DNA of 48,642 bases from Bacteroidales bacterium. GTDB taxonomy: Bacteria; Bacteroidota; Bacteroidia; Bacteroidales; Muribaculaceae. Shown piece after piece: positions 33,661 to 43,093 of this stretch. The notes under the pieces are model-generated. The model was not told where the DNA came from. It made no database searches and worked only from the letters and a program-made list of their open reading frames with translations. Within the stretch, counting starts at the first letter, position 1; each line of letters begins with the position of its first letter. The stretch covers positions 1-48,642 of the forward strand of contig CAAFXO010000062.1 of assembly GCA_900766975.1 (NCBI GenBank), given 5' to 3'. The position numbers were made by a program, and so were the translations under genes.

Positions 33661-36129
33661 ATGATTCTTACTATTGAACAGATAGCGGAGCTTTTACATC
33701 TTCCATGCCCTGCCAATCGAGGAGTAATCGCACATCTCCTCACCGACTCTCGATCATTATCTTCAGCCGGCGATTCCCTCTTTTTTGCCATCCCCACCAA
33801 GGGGAATGATGGCCATCGTTTCATCAGCGATCTCTACGATCGCGGCGTTCGTAATTTCGTGGTAAACCATATTCCGCCGCAAATGCAACGCATCGCTGAT
33901 GCCAATTTCCTCGTCGTGCCCGACACCATCCGAGCCTTGCAGCAAGTCGCTGCCCGTCGCCCGGACTATGCCGGCGAAATCGTGGCAATCACCGGTAGCC
34001 GTGGTAAAACCACCCTCAAGGAGTGGATCTTCCAACTCATGGAGCCCCTCTCCGACATCTCTCGTTCTCCACGCAGTTATAACTCGCAAATCGGCGTTCC
34101 CCTCTCGATGTGGGAGATCTCTCCCGATTCGCGCCTCGCTATAATCGAAGCCGGCATCTCTCGCCCCGGCGAGATGGCTCCCCTCGCCGAGTGCATTCAG
34201 CCCGACACAGTCATCATCACCAATATAGGCGAAGCCCACTCCGAAGGCTTCGATTCCGACGCTCGAAAGGCTGAAGAAAAGTGCCTCCTGGTATCCAATA
34301 CTCGTTGCCGCCGCGTCATATATCGCGCTGACTATCAACTTATCACCGAGGCTCTAAAGAAGAATGCTCCCGACGTGCCAATATTCACCTGGGCTACCGA
34401 TACCGACCGCTCTGACATACGGATCAAGGCTACCCCTCAAGGTGACGATATGGAGGTGTCCTACACCTTCCGTGGCATAACTTCTTCTTTCATCGCCCCC
34501 TTGCAGAGTGAGGCTGACCTCGAAAATGCCGCCAACGCGCTGGCTCTTATGTTGCTCAGCGATATCGACCGCGATGTGATACGCGAGCGTTTTACCCATC
34601 TCCACAAGATCGGTACTCGACTTAATGTCACCGAGGGTGTCAACGGTTGCTCGCTGATCCATGATTCCTACACCTCCGATTTCTCATCTCTTCCCCCGGC
34701 TCTCGACTTCCTGCGTCGGCGCAAGACTCCGCAACAGAGCGCCACTCTCATCCTGAGTGACTTGCACCACGAGTCGCAAGACATCGACCGACTATATGGC
34801 AACATCGCACTCCTCGCTCGCCAAGCCGGAGTCAACCGCCTTATCGGCGTAGGCCCCGCCATCAGCAGCCATGCCCCGTTGTTTGAGATGACTGCCGAGT
34901 TCTATCCCTCCACTGCCGAGATGCTCCGACGGATATCCACATCCGATTTCGTCAATGAAGCAATCCTCCTGAAAGGATCTCCCGAATTTAACTTCGACGA
35001 TGTGGCTGAGATGCTCGAGACTCGAAAGCATGAGACTGTGCTCGAAGTAAACCTCGATGCCATGATCGACAATTACAACTATTTTCGCCGCCATGTCCCC
35101 ACCGGCACCGGCATCGTCTGCATGGTCAAAGCCTCCGGTTATGGCGCCGGCAGCTATGAGATCGCCAAAACCCTCCAGGATTGCGGCGCCGCTTACCTCG
35201 CTGTCGCCGTTATCGATGAGGGTATCGAACTCCGTCGCAAGGGTATCACCATGCCAATTATGGTGATGAACCCCAAGGTGGTGAACTATAAGTCGATGTT
35301 CGCTTATCGCCTCGAACCGGAAATCTATAGTTTCGAGATGCTCGATGATGTCATCAAGGAGGCAAAGAAAAATGACATCACCGACTATCCCATCCATATC
35401 AAACTCGACACCGGCATGCACCGCATGGGTTTCATCGAGGAGGAACTCCCCCGACTTATGGATATCCTCGAATCAAGTCGCGAAGTGACTGCCCGCTCTA
35501 CATTCTCCCACCTCGCCACCTCCGACTGCGTCGATATGGATGATTACACCGAGCTGCAACTGAGCCGCTTCCGCAAGTATACCGACTATATGGAGTCACG
35601 CTCTTCTCATCCTATCTTGCGACATGTGCTCAACACCGCCGGCATCCTCCGTTATTCTTCCCATCATTATGACATGGTGAGACTCGGCATCGGCCTCTAT
35701 GGCGCCAACACCTTGCCGCCCGATATCGAACAGCCCCTGCGCGTCGTGTCGACTCTCCGCACACTTATCACCTCCATACGCGACTGGAACGAGGGTGAAA
35801 CCATCGGGTATGGTCGCCGCGGAGTCTTGACTCGCCCTTCGCGCATCGCCACCATACCTATCGGTTATGCCGACGGCATGAACCGACACTTCGGTCGTGG
35901 TGCCATCTCCGTTTTAGTCAACGGCAAGGAGGCCCCCACTGTCGGTAATATTTGTATGGATGCCTGCATGATCGATGTCACCGATATCGACTGCAAAGTG
36001 GGCGATTCGGTCGAAATATTCGGCCCTAATGCCCCTCTGCAGCGCCTCGCAGATGTCCTCGACACAATCCCCTACGAAGTGCTCACTTCCATCTCTCCCC
36101 GCGTAAAACGAATTTATTATCGCGAATAA
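33661..36129 (+). CDS. murF-alr: Bifunctional UDP-MurNAc-tripeptide:D-Ala-D-Ala ligase / alanine racemase
   Basis: 822 residues from the ATG at 33661 (MILTIEQIAELL), preferred over 33640 because the family begins there. The first half is MurF: the ATP loop ITGSRGKTTLKEW (about 110-122), YNSQIGVPLS, IEAGISRPGEM, TNIGEAHSEGF and LIHDSYTSDF. The second half (from about 455) is a fold-III alanine racemase: LEVNLDAMIDNYNYF, MVKASGYGAGSYE with the PLP lysine near 490, VRLGIGLYG, and GYGRRGVLTRPSRIATIPIGYADG with the catalytic Tyr. It supplies D-Ala and adds D-Ala-D-Ala to the peptidoglycan precursor. Fusion of the two is usual in Bacteroidota. Confidence 0.95.
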   Translation: MILTIEQIAELLHLPCPANRGVIAHLLTDSRSLSSAGDSLFFAIPTKGNDGHRFISDLYDRGVRNFVVNHIPPQMQRIADANFLVVPDTIRALQQVAARRPDYAGEIVAITGSRGKTTLKEWIFQLMEPLSDISRSPRSYNSQIGVPLSMWEISPDSRLAIIEAGISRPGEMAPLAECIQPDTVIITNIGEAHSEGFDSDARKAEEKCLLVSNTRCRRVIYRADYQLITEALKKNAPDVPIFTWATDTDRSDIRIKATPQGDDMEVSYTFRGITSSFIAPLQSEADLENAANALALMLLSDIDRDVIRERFTHLHKIGTRLNVTEGVNGCSLIHDSYTSDFSSLPPALDFLRRRKTPQQSATLILSDLHHESQDIDRLYGNIALLARQAGVNRLIGVGPAISSHAPLFEMTAEFYPSTAEMLRRISTSDFVNEAILLKGSPEFNFDDVAEMLETRKHETVLEVNLDAMIDNYNYFRRHVPTGTGIVCMVKASGYGAGSYEIAKTLQDCGAAYLAVAVIDEGIELRRKGITMPIMVMNPKVVNYKSMFAYRLEPEIYSFEMLDDVIKEAKKNDITDYPIHIKLDTGMHRMGFIEEELPRLMDILESSREVTARSTFSHLATSDCVDMDDYTELQLSRFRKYTDYMESRSSHPILRHVLNTAGILRYSSHHYDMVRLGIGLYGANTLPPDIEQPLRVVSTLRTLITSIRDWNEGETIGYGRRGVLTRPSRIATIPIGYADGMNRHFGRGAISVLVNGKEAPTVGNICMDACMIDVTDIDCKVGDSVEIFGPNAPLQRLADVLDTIPYEVLTSISPRVKRIYYRE

Positions 36130-36166
36130 TTGCACTCCCGGTGCGAATAATTGCACTCCCGGTGCG
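36125..36166 (+). repeat. Tandem 21-bp duplication at the murF-alr stop codon
   Basis: Two identical copies of a 21-base unit (36125-36145 and 36146-36166). Each contains GCAC-TCCCG-GTGC, a 4-bp hairpin. The first copy includes the stop TAA (36127-36129). There is no T tract. Confidence 0.85.
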
Positions 36167-36195
36167 TAAAATGATAAAATTAACCAAAAGTGGGT

Positions 36196-36227
36196 ATTGA
36201 CCGACGTCGAGCTTAGTTGTAACTTTG
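36196..36227 (+). promoter_or_regulatory. Promoter of the lipoprotein-receptor operon
   Basis: ATTG (36196-36199), 20 bases, TAACTTTG (36220-36227). The boxes closely match those before the gene at 12946. Confidence 0.6.
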
Positions 36228-36269
36228 CAACGTGAATTTTCAATCCAACCTACTTAAAACTACCTGAAC

Positions 36270-36800
36270 ATGATTAAAGTTCTCAATTTTTTCAAGTATG
36301 CGATGATGATCGCTCTCTTCGCTATGGTCGGCGTATCTTGCGGTTCGGACGACCCGGATGACCCCGGTTCTAATACCCCCGATCAGCCGGGAAATGTCGA
36401 TTTGTCTCTTTGCAAAGCCATGGCCGGTTCTTATAACGATGTGATGCACTGCTCGGTGATGGCTCAACAGTTCGAGTTTGCCGATGTCGATGTCGTGATT
36501 ACTCCCAATGTCGATGGCACGATCAATATGAATATCGAGAAGTTCGGCAATAATCCGATGGTGGTGCCTGAACTGAAATTGGAGAAAGTTACTGTAGTTA
36601 AGAAAGATGGCGTTATCGAGATCCAACCGACTCATATCGAAGATACTGCTCTTTTCAATGGTAATTATCTGCCATTCACCGGCTATGTCAAGGGCACTTG
36701 GAAAGATGGCATCCTGACCTTGGAACTCTCCTTGAACATCGGTTCGATGCCGGCGATGATCTGCAATTACACCGCTGCCAAAAGCGAGAGCGAACTCTAA
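36270..36800 (+). CDS. Calycin-like lipoprotein paired with a TonB receptor
   Basis: 176 residues. The lipobox MVGVSC puts the lipidated Cys at 24, followed by an acidic Gly/Asp/Pro linker (GSDDPDDPGSNTPDQPG), a surface-export-like signal. The body (50-170) consists of alternating beta strands (MAGSYNDVMHC, DVDVVITPNVDGTINMNI, LEKVTVVKKDGVIEI, FTGYVKGTWKDGILTLEL), resembling the calycin-like beta-barrel domain of Bacteroidales lipoproteins. It ends 14 bases before a TonB-dependent receptor and shares a promoter with it. Ligand capture for that receptor (heme, metal or a small hydrophobic compound) is plausible but unproven. Confidence 0.7.
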   Translation: MIKVLNFFKYAMMIALFAMVGVSCGSDDPDDPGSNTPDQPGNVDLSLCKAMAGSYNDVMHCSVMAQQFEFADVDVVITPNVDGTINMNIEKFGNNPMVVPELKLEKVTVVKKDGVIEIQPTHIEDTALFNGNYLPFTGYVKGTWKDGILTLELSLNIGSMPAMICNYTAAKSESEL

Positions 36801-36814
36801 TCTCCGGACTCTGA

Positions 36815-38764
36815 ATGTCTAAACGCTCCATAGCCACATTGTTGATTATAATATCTTCTCTCCACGCCTTGTTGCGTGGAGAGAATCTTGTTATATCCTC
36901 TGATAGTGTGGATATGGAGAGCTCGCTCCTTCTCGACAATCTGGTGGTGACCGCCACTCGCACCCCCAAGACTCTGAAGGATGTGCCGGTGGTGACGACC
37001 CTGATACCCGCCTCGGAGATTCGCAAGAGCGATGCCACTACCATCCGTGACCTTCTCACTGATGAGTTGCCGGGGCTGGAGTTCGGTTTTGCGATGAGCC
37101 AGGAGACTGCCCTGAGCATGAATGGTATGGGTGGCAATTCCCTCCTATTCTTGGTGGATGGCGAGCGCCTCGCCGGCGAGACCGTAGATAATGTCGACTA
37201 CAACCGCCTCAGCATGGACAATGTAGGCCATGTCGAAATAGTGAAGGGTGCATCTTCTGCCCTCTATGGCGCCAACGCCGTCGGTGGGGTCATCAATATT
37301 ATCTCGCAGGAGTGCAAAGAACCATGGGAGGCCACCCTCGACACTCGCTGGCGGTCGATGGGCAATGAGTGCCGCACCGGCGCTAATGTCGGTTTTAAGC
37401 AGGGTAAGTGGACTTCAAATACTTCTCTGCGTTTCGTCAGGTCGAACACTGTCCAACTTGCCGAGCCTTTCGACGCCGCTTCGATGGTCCATCAGATTTA
37501 TGGCGGCAATAATCTCAATGTCAAGGAGCGTCTTATATTCTCCCCTCGCGCCGACCTCCGCCTTATCGCTCGCGGGGGATATTTCCGCCGTGTGAGCCAA
37601 CGCAATAATTTCGATGACCATTATATCGACTATAACGCCGGACTGAAAGGGGAGTGGCATAAGGATAATCGCGATTTCCTGGAGTTCTCTTATTCTTTCG
37701 ATCAGTATAACAAGTCTCGCTATGTTTTCGGCGATCGTACTCACGACCATGACTACCACAATCGGCAGCATATCCTCCATGCCCTCTATTCTCACTATTT
37801 CGACAAGGTGACCCTTACTGCCGGAGCCGACTATATGAATGATTACCTCTCTTCTTATCAGTTTGATGGCGCGGGCTATCATTCGCAACATTCTTTCGAC
37901 ATCTATGTGCAGGGTGATTATCACCCCCTCTCGTGGCTCGACATCGTGGGGAGTCTGCGAGAGGATTATTTCTCTGCTTCGTCGAAAAGTGCTCTGACCG
38001 GAAGGCTTGCGGTGATGTTCAAACCGGAATGGCTCACCATCCGGGCATCGTATGCCGAGGGGTTCAGAGCCCCGACCCTCAAGGAGATGTATATGGTGTT
38101 CGACATGGCGGGGCTTCAGATGGTATATGGCAATCCCGACCTGAAACCGGAACGAAGCCACAACATCAACCTCTCGTTCGAACGTAGCGGAAGTGTGAAC
38201 AAATGTTGGTTGTCTGGCGCATACAACGTAACTGCCACCACCTATTACACCATCTACGATCAGCGCATCACCACCACCGATTTCCCCGGCGACGAGGAGC
38301 GCGAAGCCGGTGCCATCTATGTCAACGAGCGTGGTGTCAAGACCTTCGGCGTAGACATCTCGGCGCGCTACAAGATGGAATGTGGTGTAGGAGCCAAGAT
38401 TGGGTATAACTACCTCTACACCACCGGCCGCACTTTCGATTCGCAATTCTCGCAACCCCGCCCTCACTCCGCCACTTGGCGTCTCGACTATGAACACACC
38501 TTCGGGAGCATCTACCGCACCTACGCCGCCATCTCCGGCAGATACATGTCGGCGCCCGACTCCGACCTCCCCACTGACTCTGCCTACTCCATCTGGCGCC
38601 TGACCATAGACCAAAGACTATGGCGAGGCATCGACCTGACCCTAACCATCGACAACCTCTTCAACTACCGCCCAAAAGCCTACTACTGGAACACGCCCCC
38701 CACCACCGGCACCAACATAGCCATAGGCCTATCCCTCGACCTCCGAGCCCTCGCCGGCAAATAA
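36815..38764 (+). CDS. TonB-dependent receptor (heme/siderophore/cobalamin type)
   Basis: 649 residues with a signal peptide (KRSIATLLIIISSLHAL). The TonB box region LLDNLVVTATRTPKTLKDVPV begins the plug (about 45-160): IRDLLTDELPGLEF, FLVDGERLAGE, VEIVKGASSALYGANAVGGVINI. The barrel has RASYAEGFRAPTLKEMYMVF and GNPDLKPERSHNINL, and a C-terminal strand DNLFNYRP with ending LSLDLRALAGK. It lacks the carboxypeptidase-like extension and has the size of BtuB or hemin receptors. The preceding calycin-like lipoprotein is its likely partner. A perfect 12-bp hairpin in the signal-peptide codons (36855-36884) may lower its expression relative to the lipoprotein. Confidence 0.88.
   Translation: MSKRSIATLLIIISSLHALLRGENLVISSDSVDMESSLLLDNLVVTATRTPKTLKDVPVVTTLIPASEIRKSDATTIRDLLTDELPGLEFGFAMSQETALSMNGMGGNSLLFLVDGERLAGETVDNVDYNRLSMDNVGHVEIVKGASSALYGANAVGGVINIISQECKEPWEATLDTRWRSMGNECRTGANVGFKQGKWTSNTSLRFVRSNTVQLAEPFDAASMVHQIYGGNNLNVKERLIFSPRADLRLIARGGYFRRVSQRNNFDDHYIDYNAGLKGEWHKDNRDFLEFSYSFDQYNKSRYVFGDRTHDHDYHNRQHILHALYSHYFDKVTLTAGADYMNDYLSSYQFDGAGYHSQHSFDIYVQGDYHPLSWLDIVGSLREDYFSASSKSALTGRLAVMFKPEWLTIRASYAEGFRAPTLKEMYMVFDMAGLQMVYGNPDLKPERSHNINLSFERSGSVNKCWLSGAYNVTATTYYTIYDQRITTTDFPGDEEREAGAIYVNERGVKTFGVDISARYKMECGVGAKIGYNYLYTTGRTFDSQFSQPRPHSATWRLDYEHTFGSIYRTYAAISGRYMSAPDSDLPTDSAYSIWRLTIDQRLWRGIDLTLTIDNLFNYRPKAYYWNTPPTTGTNIAIGLSLDLRALAGK
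36855..36884 (+). promoter_or_regulatory. Perfect 12-bp hairpin inside the receptor signal-peptide codons
   Basis: 36855-36866 pairs exactly with 36873-36884 around CTTGTT. No T tract follows. It begins 40 bases after the start codon, a position where an mRNA structure can slow ribosomes or tune differential expression. Confidence 0.45.
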
Positions 38765-38775
38765 TACCCCACCAT

Positions 38776-38856
38776 GTTATTAACCTAATTGTCGTTATTA
38801 ACGTTATTAACGTTATTGTCGTTATTAACGTTATTAACGTAATTAACGTAATTAAA
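38776..38856. repeat. 9-bp tandem repeat array
   Basis: Nine consecutive 9-base units: five GTTATTAAC, one CTAATTGTC, one GTTATTGTC, one GTAATTAAC and one GTAATTAAA. It starts 11 bases after the receptor stop and ends about 29 bases before the nnr promoter. Confidence 0.9.
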
Positions 38857-38884
38857 GTTTTTTCGGTAGGATTCGGCTCTTTTA

Positions 38885-38916
38885 TTTGCAATAGTCGGCG
38901 ATGTTGCTTAAATTTG
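38885..38916 (+). promoter_or_regulatory. Promoter of nnr
   Basis: TTTG (38885-38888), 20 bases, TAAATTTG (38909-38916). Full consensus. The leader is long, about 130 bases. Confidence 0.72.
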
Positions 38917-38941
38917 TAGTTTGATTGGTGTGGTGTGTCCT

Positions 38942-38964
38942 GACGGTGCAGTATTGCGCCTGTC
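38942..38964 (+). promoter_or_regulatory. Hairpin in the nnr leader
   Basis: GAC-GGTGCA pairs with TGCGCC-T-GTC (one T-G pair, one bulge) around GTAT. No known riboswitch is recognised. Confidence 0.3.
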
Positions 38965-39051
38965 GATGCCCCTTACCTCCGGTTTTTAGATTGCATTATG
39001 TGATGCATCTAATTATCTTTCATACTGATTAACGATTAAAGCATCTAAGGG

Positions 39052-40578
39052 ATGAAGATCATAAATTCTCAGGGTATACGTCAAATAGATCAAGCCACAT
39101 GCGAGACGCAGCAGATCAGTTCGATCGATCTGATGGAACGCGCCGCATCGATGGTGAGTTGCGAAATTATCTCTCGTTTCCTGCCGAGTCAACGATTCAT
39201 CGTAATCGCCGGCCCCGGCAATAACGGCGGCGACGCCCTCGCCGTGGCTCGCCAGCTCGTGGAGCAGGGCTATCGCCGCGTCGAAATTTTCCTCTTCAAC
39301 GTCACCGGCAAGTTGTCGCACGATTGCAACGAGGAGTGCAAGCGACTTATGGAGATGGATGGCGTCGATTTCACCGAAATCACCCACGCCTTCAGCCCTC
39401 CATACCTCAGCCCCAACGATGTAGTAATCGACGGCCTATTCGGCTCAGGCCTCAACCAGCCCCTGCAAGGGGGATTCGTCGCTGTCGCGCGTTATGTCAA
39501 CGAGTCCGGCGCTTACGTCATCTCCATCGACCTCCCCTCAGGCCTCTTCTGCGAATGGAATGCCCATATCAACCAGCGTGATATGATCCACGCCAACCTC
39601 ACCTTAGCCTTCCAGCTCCCCAAATTGTCTTTCTTCTTCTCCGAGAATCATGCCGTGATCGGCGAGTGGAAACTCCTCGACATCGACCTCGATGAGGAGA
39701 AAATCAAGGAGACAGAAACGAAGTATTATGTCATCGACTCGAAGAATGTTCAGCCCCTGATGCGCCAACGTCTCCCCTTCACCGGAAAGCGCGATTACGG
39801 CTCAGCACTCCTCTTTGCCGGCTCCACCGGCATGATGGGATCGGCTGTGATGGCTGCCCGCTCGGTGCTCAAATCAGGTGCCGGATTGGTGACCGTGCAT
39901 AGCGCCAAACGAGGCCTCAACATCCTTCAGACCGCCGTGCCGGAGGCTATGTTCGAGCCCGACCGCAATGAGCACTTCATCACCGATATGAAGATCCACC
40001 ACAACCATCAGGCTGTCGGTGTGGGTCCCGGCATCGGCACCCAAGAGCAAACATCGATGGCACTCCAGACTTTGTTCCAAAACTGCACCGCCCCCATGGT
40101 GGTCGACGCCGACGCCCTCAACTGCATCGCTCAGCGCCCCGCCATGCTCACCCTGCTCCCTCCCAAGACCATCATCACCCCGCATATCGGCGAGTTCGAC
40201 CGCCTCTTCGGCGAGCGCCAAAACTCCGAAGATCGCCTCAAGACCGCCATCGAGATGTCGCGCAAATATAACATCATCATCGTGCTCAAAGGCCACTACA
40301 CCGCCGTGGTTCGCCCCACTGGAAGGGTCTATTTCAATACCACCGGAAATCCCGGTATGGCTACTGCCGGATCCGGTGACGTCCTCACCGGTATCATCAC
40401 CGCATTCCTCGCTCAGGGATATAACCCCGAATATGCCGCCACTATCGGCGTGTATATCCATGGCCTCGCCGGTGACCTCGCCGCCGATGAACTCGGCGAG
40501 TTCGGCATGACAGCATTGGATATTGCCGCCTTCGTCGGCAGAGCTATCCGTCAAACCATCACCCCAAGCAATAAATAA
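39052..40578 (+). CDS. nnr: Bifunctional NAD(P)H-hydrate repair enzyme
   Basis: 508 residues. The N-terminal YjeF domain is an epimerase for damaged (hydrated) NAD(P)H: GPGNNGGDALAVAR (54-67), DVVIDGLFGSGLNQPL and SIDLPSGLF. The C-terminal domain, from about 230, is the ADP-dependent dehydratase of the ribokinase-like fold: KRDYGSALLFAGSTGMMG, KSGAGLVTV, VVDADALN, TPHIGEFDRLFG and GNPGMATAGSGDVLTGI (about 431-447, with the catalytic Asp). Length fits the fused bacterial enzyme. It is cytoplasmic metabolite repair. It is followed at 7 bases by a DUF4831 gene. Confidence 0.95.
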   Translation: MKIINSQGIRQIDQATCETQQISSIDLMERAASMVSCEIISRFLPSQRFIVIAGPGNNGGDALAVARQLVEQGYRRVEIFLFNVTGKLSHDCNEECKRLMEMDGVDFTEITHAFSPPYLSPNDVVIDGLFGSGLNQPLQGGFVAVARYVNESGAYVISIDLPSGLFCEWNAHINQRDMIHANLTLAFQLPKLSFFFSENHAVIGEWKLLDIDLDEEKIKETETKYYVIDSKNVQPLMRQRLPFTGKRDYGSALLFAGSTGMMGSAVMAARSVLKSGAGLVTVHSAKRGLNILQTAVPEAMFEPDRNEHFITDMKIHHNHQAVGVGPGIGTQEQTSMALQTLFQNCTAPMVVDADALNCIAQRPAMLTLLPPKTIITPHIGEFDRLFGERQNSEDRLKTAIEMSRKYNIIIVLKGHYTAVVRPTGRVYFNTTGNPGMATAGSGDVLTGIITAFLAQGYNPEYAATIGVYIHGLAGDLAADELGEFGMTALDIAAFVGRAIRQTITPSNK

Positions 40579-40585
40579 CCAATAT

Positions 40586-41668
40586 ATGAAACATATAGCA
40601 TCCCTGATTTTGGTGGCTATCATTCTGCTCGCCAATAAGTCGTACGCCCAACAGACCCAAACCCTCACTGCCGATAAGCATAATGAGTATGGTCTGATAT
40701 ATAAGTTGCCGATCACTACCATTCGTTTCGACGTGACTGCACGCCACACGGTCTCTCACGCCGGACCATTCTACCAATATGCCAAGAAGTTTATCGGCAC
40801 CGACAATGTCATCAAGGAAGATAACGAGAACTGGCAGATAGTCAGCGTCAAAGCCACCATCTATGGCGTGGCTGACGAGAGCCAAGAATATCTGATGCAG
40901 TTCAAGCCGGGGGCTTTGACCTCGATCTGCGTCGACGAGAATGGTATGCTCTTGGCCATCAATAAGGAGGTCGATGCTCCGGCTCGCGAAGCACGCCCCC
41001 TCGACACGGCGTTCAGCTCGGAGATTGGAACCCAAGATTTTATGCAGTATGTCAACGAGGATTTCCTCGCTTCGAAGTCTTCTGCCAAGCAGGCACAATT
41101 CCTCGCCGAGAGCCTCATGGAGGTAAGAGATGCCAAAGTCTCTCTGACTCGTGGCACTGCCGAGAGCATGCCCACCGACGGCAAACAATTAGACCTCATG
41201 CTCAACTCCCTCTCCCATCAGGAGGCTGCCATCACTGCCGCCTTCACCGGCGCTACGGAGTCGCGTACCATCACTCGCTCCTACACCTTCACTCCCGAGA
41301 AGGAGGGTAAGAAGGTGCTCTTCCGTATGAGCGATTTCGCCGGATTCGTCGCTGCCGATGACTATTCCGGCGAACCGGTTTATATCAATGTCAAGGTGAC
41401 TCGCCAAGAGTCTCTCCCCACCGACGAGAAGGGCGAAACCAAGAAACTCCCCAAGGATGCCGTAATCTACAACCTGCCGGGTGCCGCCAAGGTGACTCTC
41501 GCCCTCGGCTCGCAGACCCTCTGGTCGCAGACTGTAGAATGCTCGCAATTCGGCGTCCAATTCGGCCTTCAGCCATCACTCTTCAGCGACAAGAAGGCTC
41601 GCTCTTACGCCACTTTCGACCCCTCTACCGGGGCTTTGACAAAAATCGCCGATGTCGATGATAAGTAA
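40586..41668 (+). CDS. DUF4831 secreted protein
   Basis: 360 residues from the ATG at 40586; upstream in-frame sequence lies inside nnr. The signal peptide MKHIASLILVAIILLANKSYA is cleaved before QQ. HNEYGLIYKLPITTIRFDV, PFYQYAKKFIG, NWQIVSVKATIYGVADESQEYLMQFKPG and the Q-A-Q-F-L-A segment match the pattern of DUF4831, a Bacteroidota family of unknown function. It is probably periplasmic or surface-exposed. It lies in an operon with nnr (7-base gap) and overlaps the xseA start by 17 bases. Confidence 0.8.
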   Translation: MKHIASLILVAIILLANKSYAQQTQTLTADKHNEYGLIYKLPITTIRFDVTARHTVSHAGPFYQYAKKFIGTDNVIKEDNENWQIVSVKATIYGVADESQEYLMQFKPGALTSICVDENGMLLAINKEVDAPAREARPLDTAFSSEIGTQDFMQYVNEDFLASKSSAKQAQFLAESLMEVRDAKVSLTRGTAESMPTDGKQLDLMLNSLSHQEAAITAAFTGATESRTITRSYTFTPEKEGKKVLFRMSDFAGFVAADDYSGEPVYINVKVTRQESLPTDEKGETKKLPKDAVIYNLPGAAKVTLALGSQTLWSQTVECSQFGVQFGLQPSLFSDKKARSYATFDPSTGALTKIADVDDK

Positions 41669-43028
41669 TTCGCTCACCATCTCCCAACTGCAACAGAACA
41701 TCACCAACGCCATCCAGATGAGTAGCGGCACTCGCAACGTCTGGGTGCAAGCCGAGATGTCCGACCTCCGCGTGGCGGGTGGCCACTGCTATATGGAGCT
41801 CTTGGAGAAGGATAGCGCCGGGAAAAACCGTGCCAAAATCCGAGCCATGATCTGGAGCAGCAGCCTGATGAGGATAAGACGTATCTTCATCGATGCCACC
41901 GGTCGAGACCTCTGCAGCGGGATGAAGGTGATGGTCCATGGCAATGCCACCAACCATAGCCTCTATGGCATCTCGTTCGTGATCGACGATATCGACCCTA
42001 CCTACACCCTGGGTGATATCGAACGTCTCCGCCGCGAAATCCTGGAACGCCTCCGGCGAGAAGGTGTCCATGATTATAACCTCCAATTGGAGCGCCCCAT
42101 CGCCCCACAACGCATCGCCGTGATTTCTGCCGCCGGGGCCGCCGGTTATGGCGATTTCATCAACCAGCTCGAGCAGAATAGCGACGGTTTCAAGATATAC
42201 ACTGTCCTATTCCCCGCCGTGATGCAGGGAGAGAGGACCGCCCAGAGTGTGATTCACGCCCTCGACCTCGTGGAGCAAACCCTCGACCTCTGGGATGCCG
42301 TCGTGATAATCCGCGGAGGTGGTGCCACCACCGATCTGATCGGTTTCGATAATTATGATATTGCACGTCGCGTCGCCACATTCCCCCTCCCTGTGATGGT
42401 GGGCATCGGCCATGAACGCGACCGCACCGTCCTCGATGAGATCGCATGCATACGCTGCAAAACTCCCACCGCCGTGGCGGCTTGGATCATCGACACCCTC
42501 CGAAAGTATTATGCCGACGTCACCGATTGTGTCAAGAGTATAGCCCAATATAGTCGCGAAGCCCTCAAGGGGGAGAGTATTCGCCTCTCTCACTTCGGGC
42601 AGATTCTCCCTACATATATCCGCAACACGCTGCTGCAAAACGAGATGCAACTCAAGAGCATCGCGCAGGCTCTCCCCATGCAAGTCAAGGGTAGAGTGGC
42701 TGAGCATCGACTACGTCTTGGCGAATATGCACACCAACTTAGGCAGAACCTCAGCACCACCATTACCCGCGAAGAGAACACCCTCTCGCAGATATCTCTG
42801 CGACTCACCAACCAGGCTACTACCATGACCCGGCAGGAGAAGACCCGATTGCAGCATATCGACGATATGCTCCGCGCATTGAGCCCCGACAGCACCCTGC
42901 GACGTGGATACAGCATCACTCGAGTCAATGGACACGCCCTGACCGATATCTCACAGCTGACACCCGGCACTCGTATCGAGACCACTCTCGCCTCCGGCAA
43001 GATTGTCTCCGAAGTCGTGCCGGAATAG
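41652..43028 (+). CDS. xseA: Exodeoxyribonuclease VII large subunit
   Basis: 458 residues. The OB-fold N-terminus (LTISQLQQNITNAI, VWVQAEMSDLRVAGGHCYMEL) binds single-stranded DNA. The catalytic core contains APQRIAVISAAGAAGYGDF, VIIRGGGATTDLIGFDNYDIAR and MVGIGHERDRTVLDEIA, with Thr/Pro-rich KTPTAVAAW after it. A long helical C-terminus ends in LRRGYSITRVNG, as in other XseA proteins. It degrades single-stranded DNA from both ends in repair and needs XseB, encoded 65 bases downstream. The start overlaps the DUF4831 gene; ATG at 41652 or 41658 would give nearly the same protein. Confidence 0.95.
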   Translation: MSMISNSLTISQLQQNITNAIQMSSGTRNVWVQAEMSDLRVAGGHCYMELLEKDSAGKNRAKIRAMIWSSSLMRIRRIFIDATGRDLCSGMKVMVHGNATNHSLYGISFVIDDIDPTYTLGDIERLRREILERLRREGVHDYNLQLERPIAPQRIAVISAAGAAGYGDFINQLEQNSDGFKIYTVLFPAVMQGERTAQSVIHALDLVEQTLDLWDAVVIIRGGGATTDLIGFDNYDIARRVATFPLPVMVGIGHERDRTVLDEIACIRCKTPTAVAAWIIDTLRKYYADVTDCVKSIAQYSREALKGESIRLSHFGQILPTYIRNTLLQNEMQLKSIAQALPMQVKGRVAEHRLRLGEYAHQLRQNLSTTITREENTLSQISLRLTNQATTMTRQEKTRLQHIDDMLRALSPDSTLRRGYSITRVNGHALTDISQLTPGTRIETTLASGKIVSEVVPE

Positions 43029-43093
43029 CGTGAGAAATGGTCCCGGAGATGCCCCGAGAAGATATTGAATATTACGAACTTAATAATATAAAA

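Noticed and set aside
38776..38856. CRISPR array
   Set aside because: Units are only 9 bases, contiguous and without spacers; no cas genes are present.
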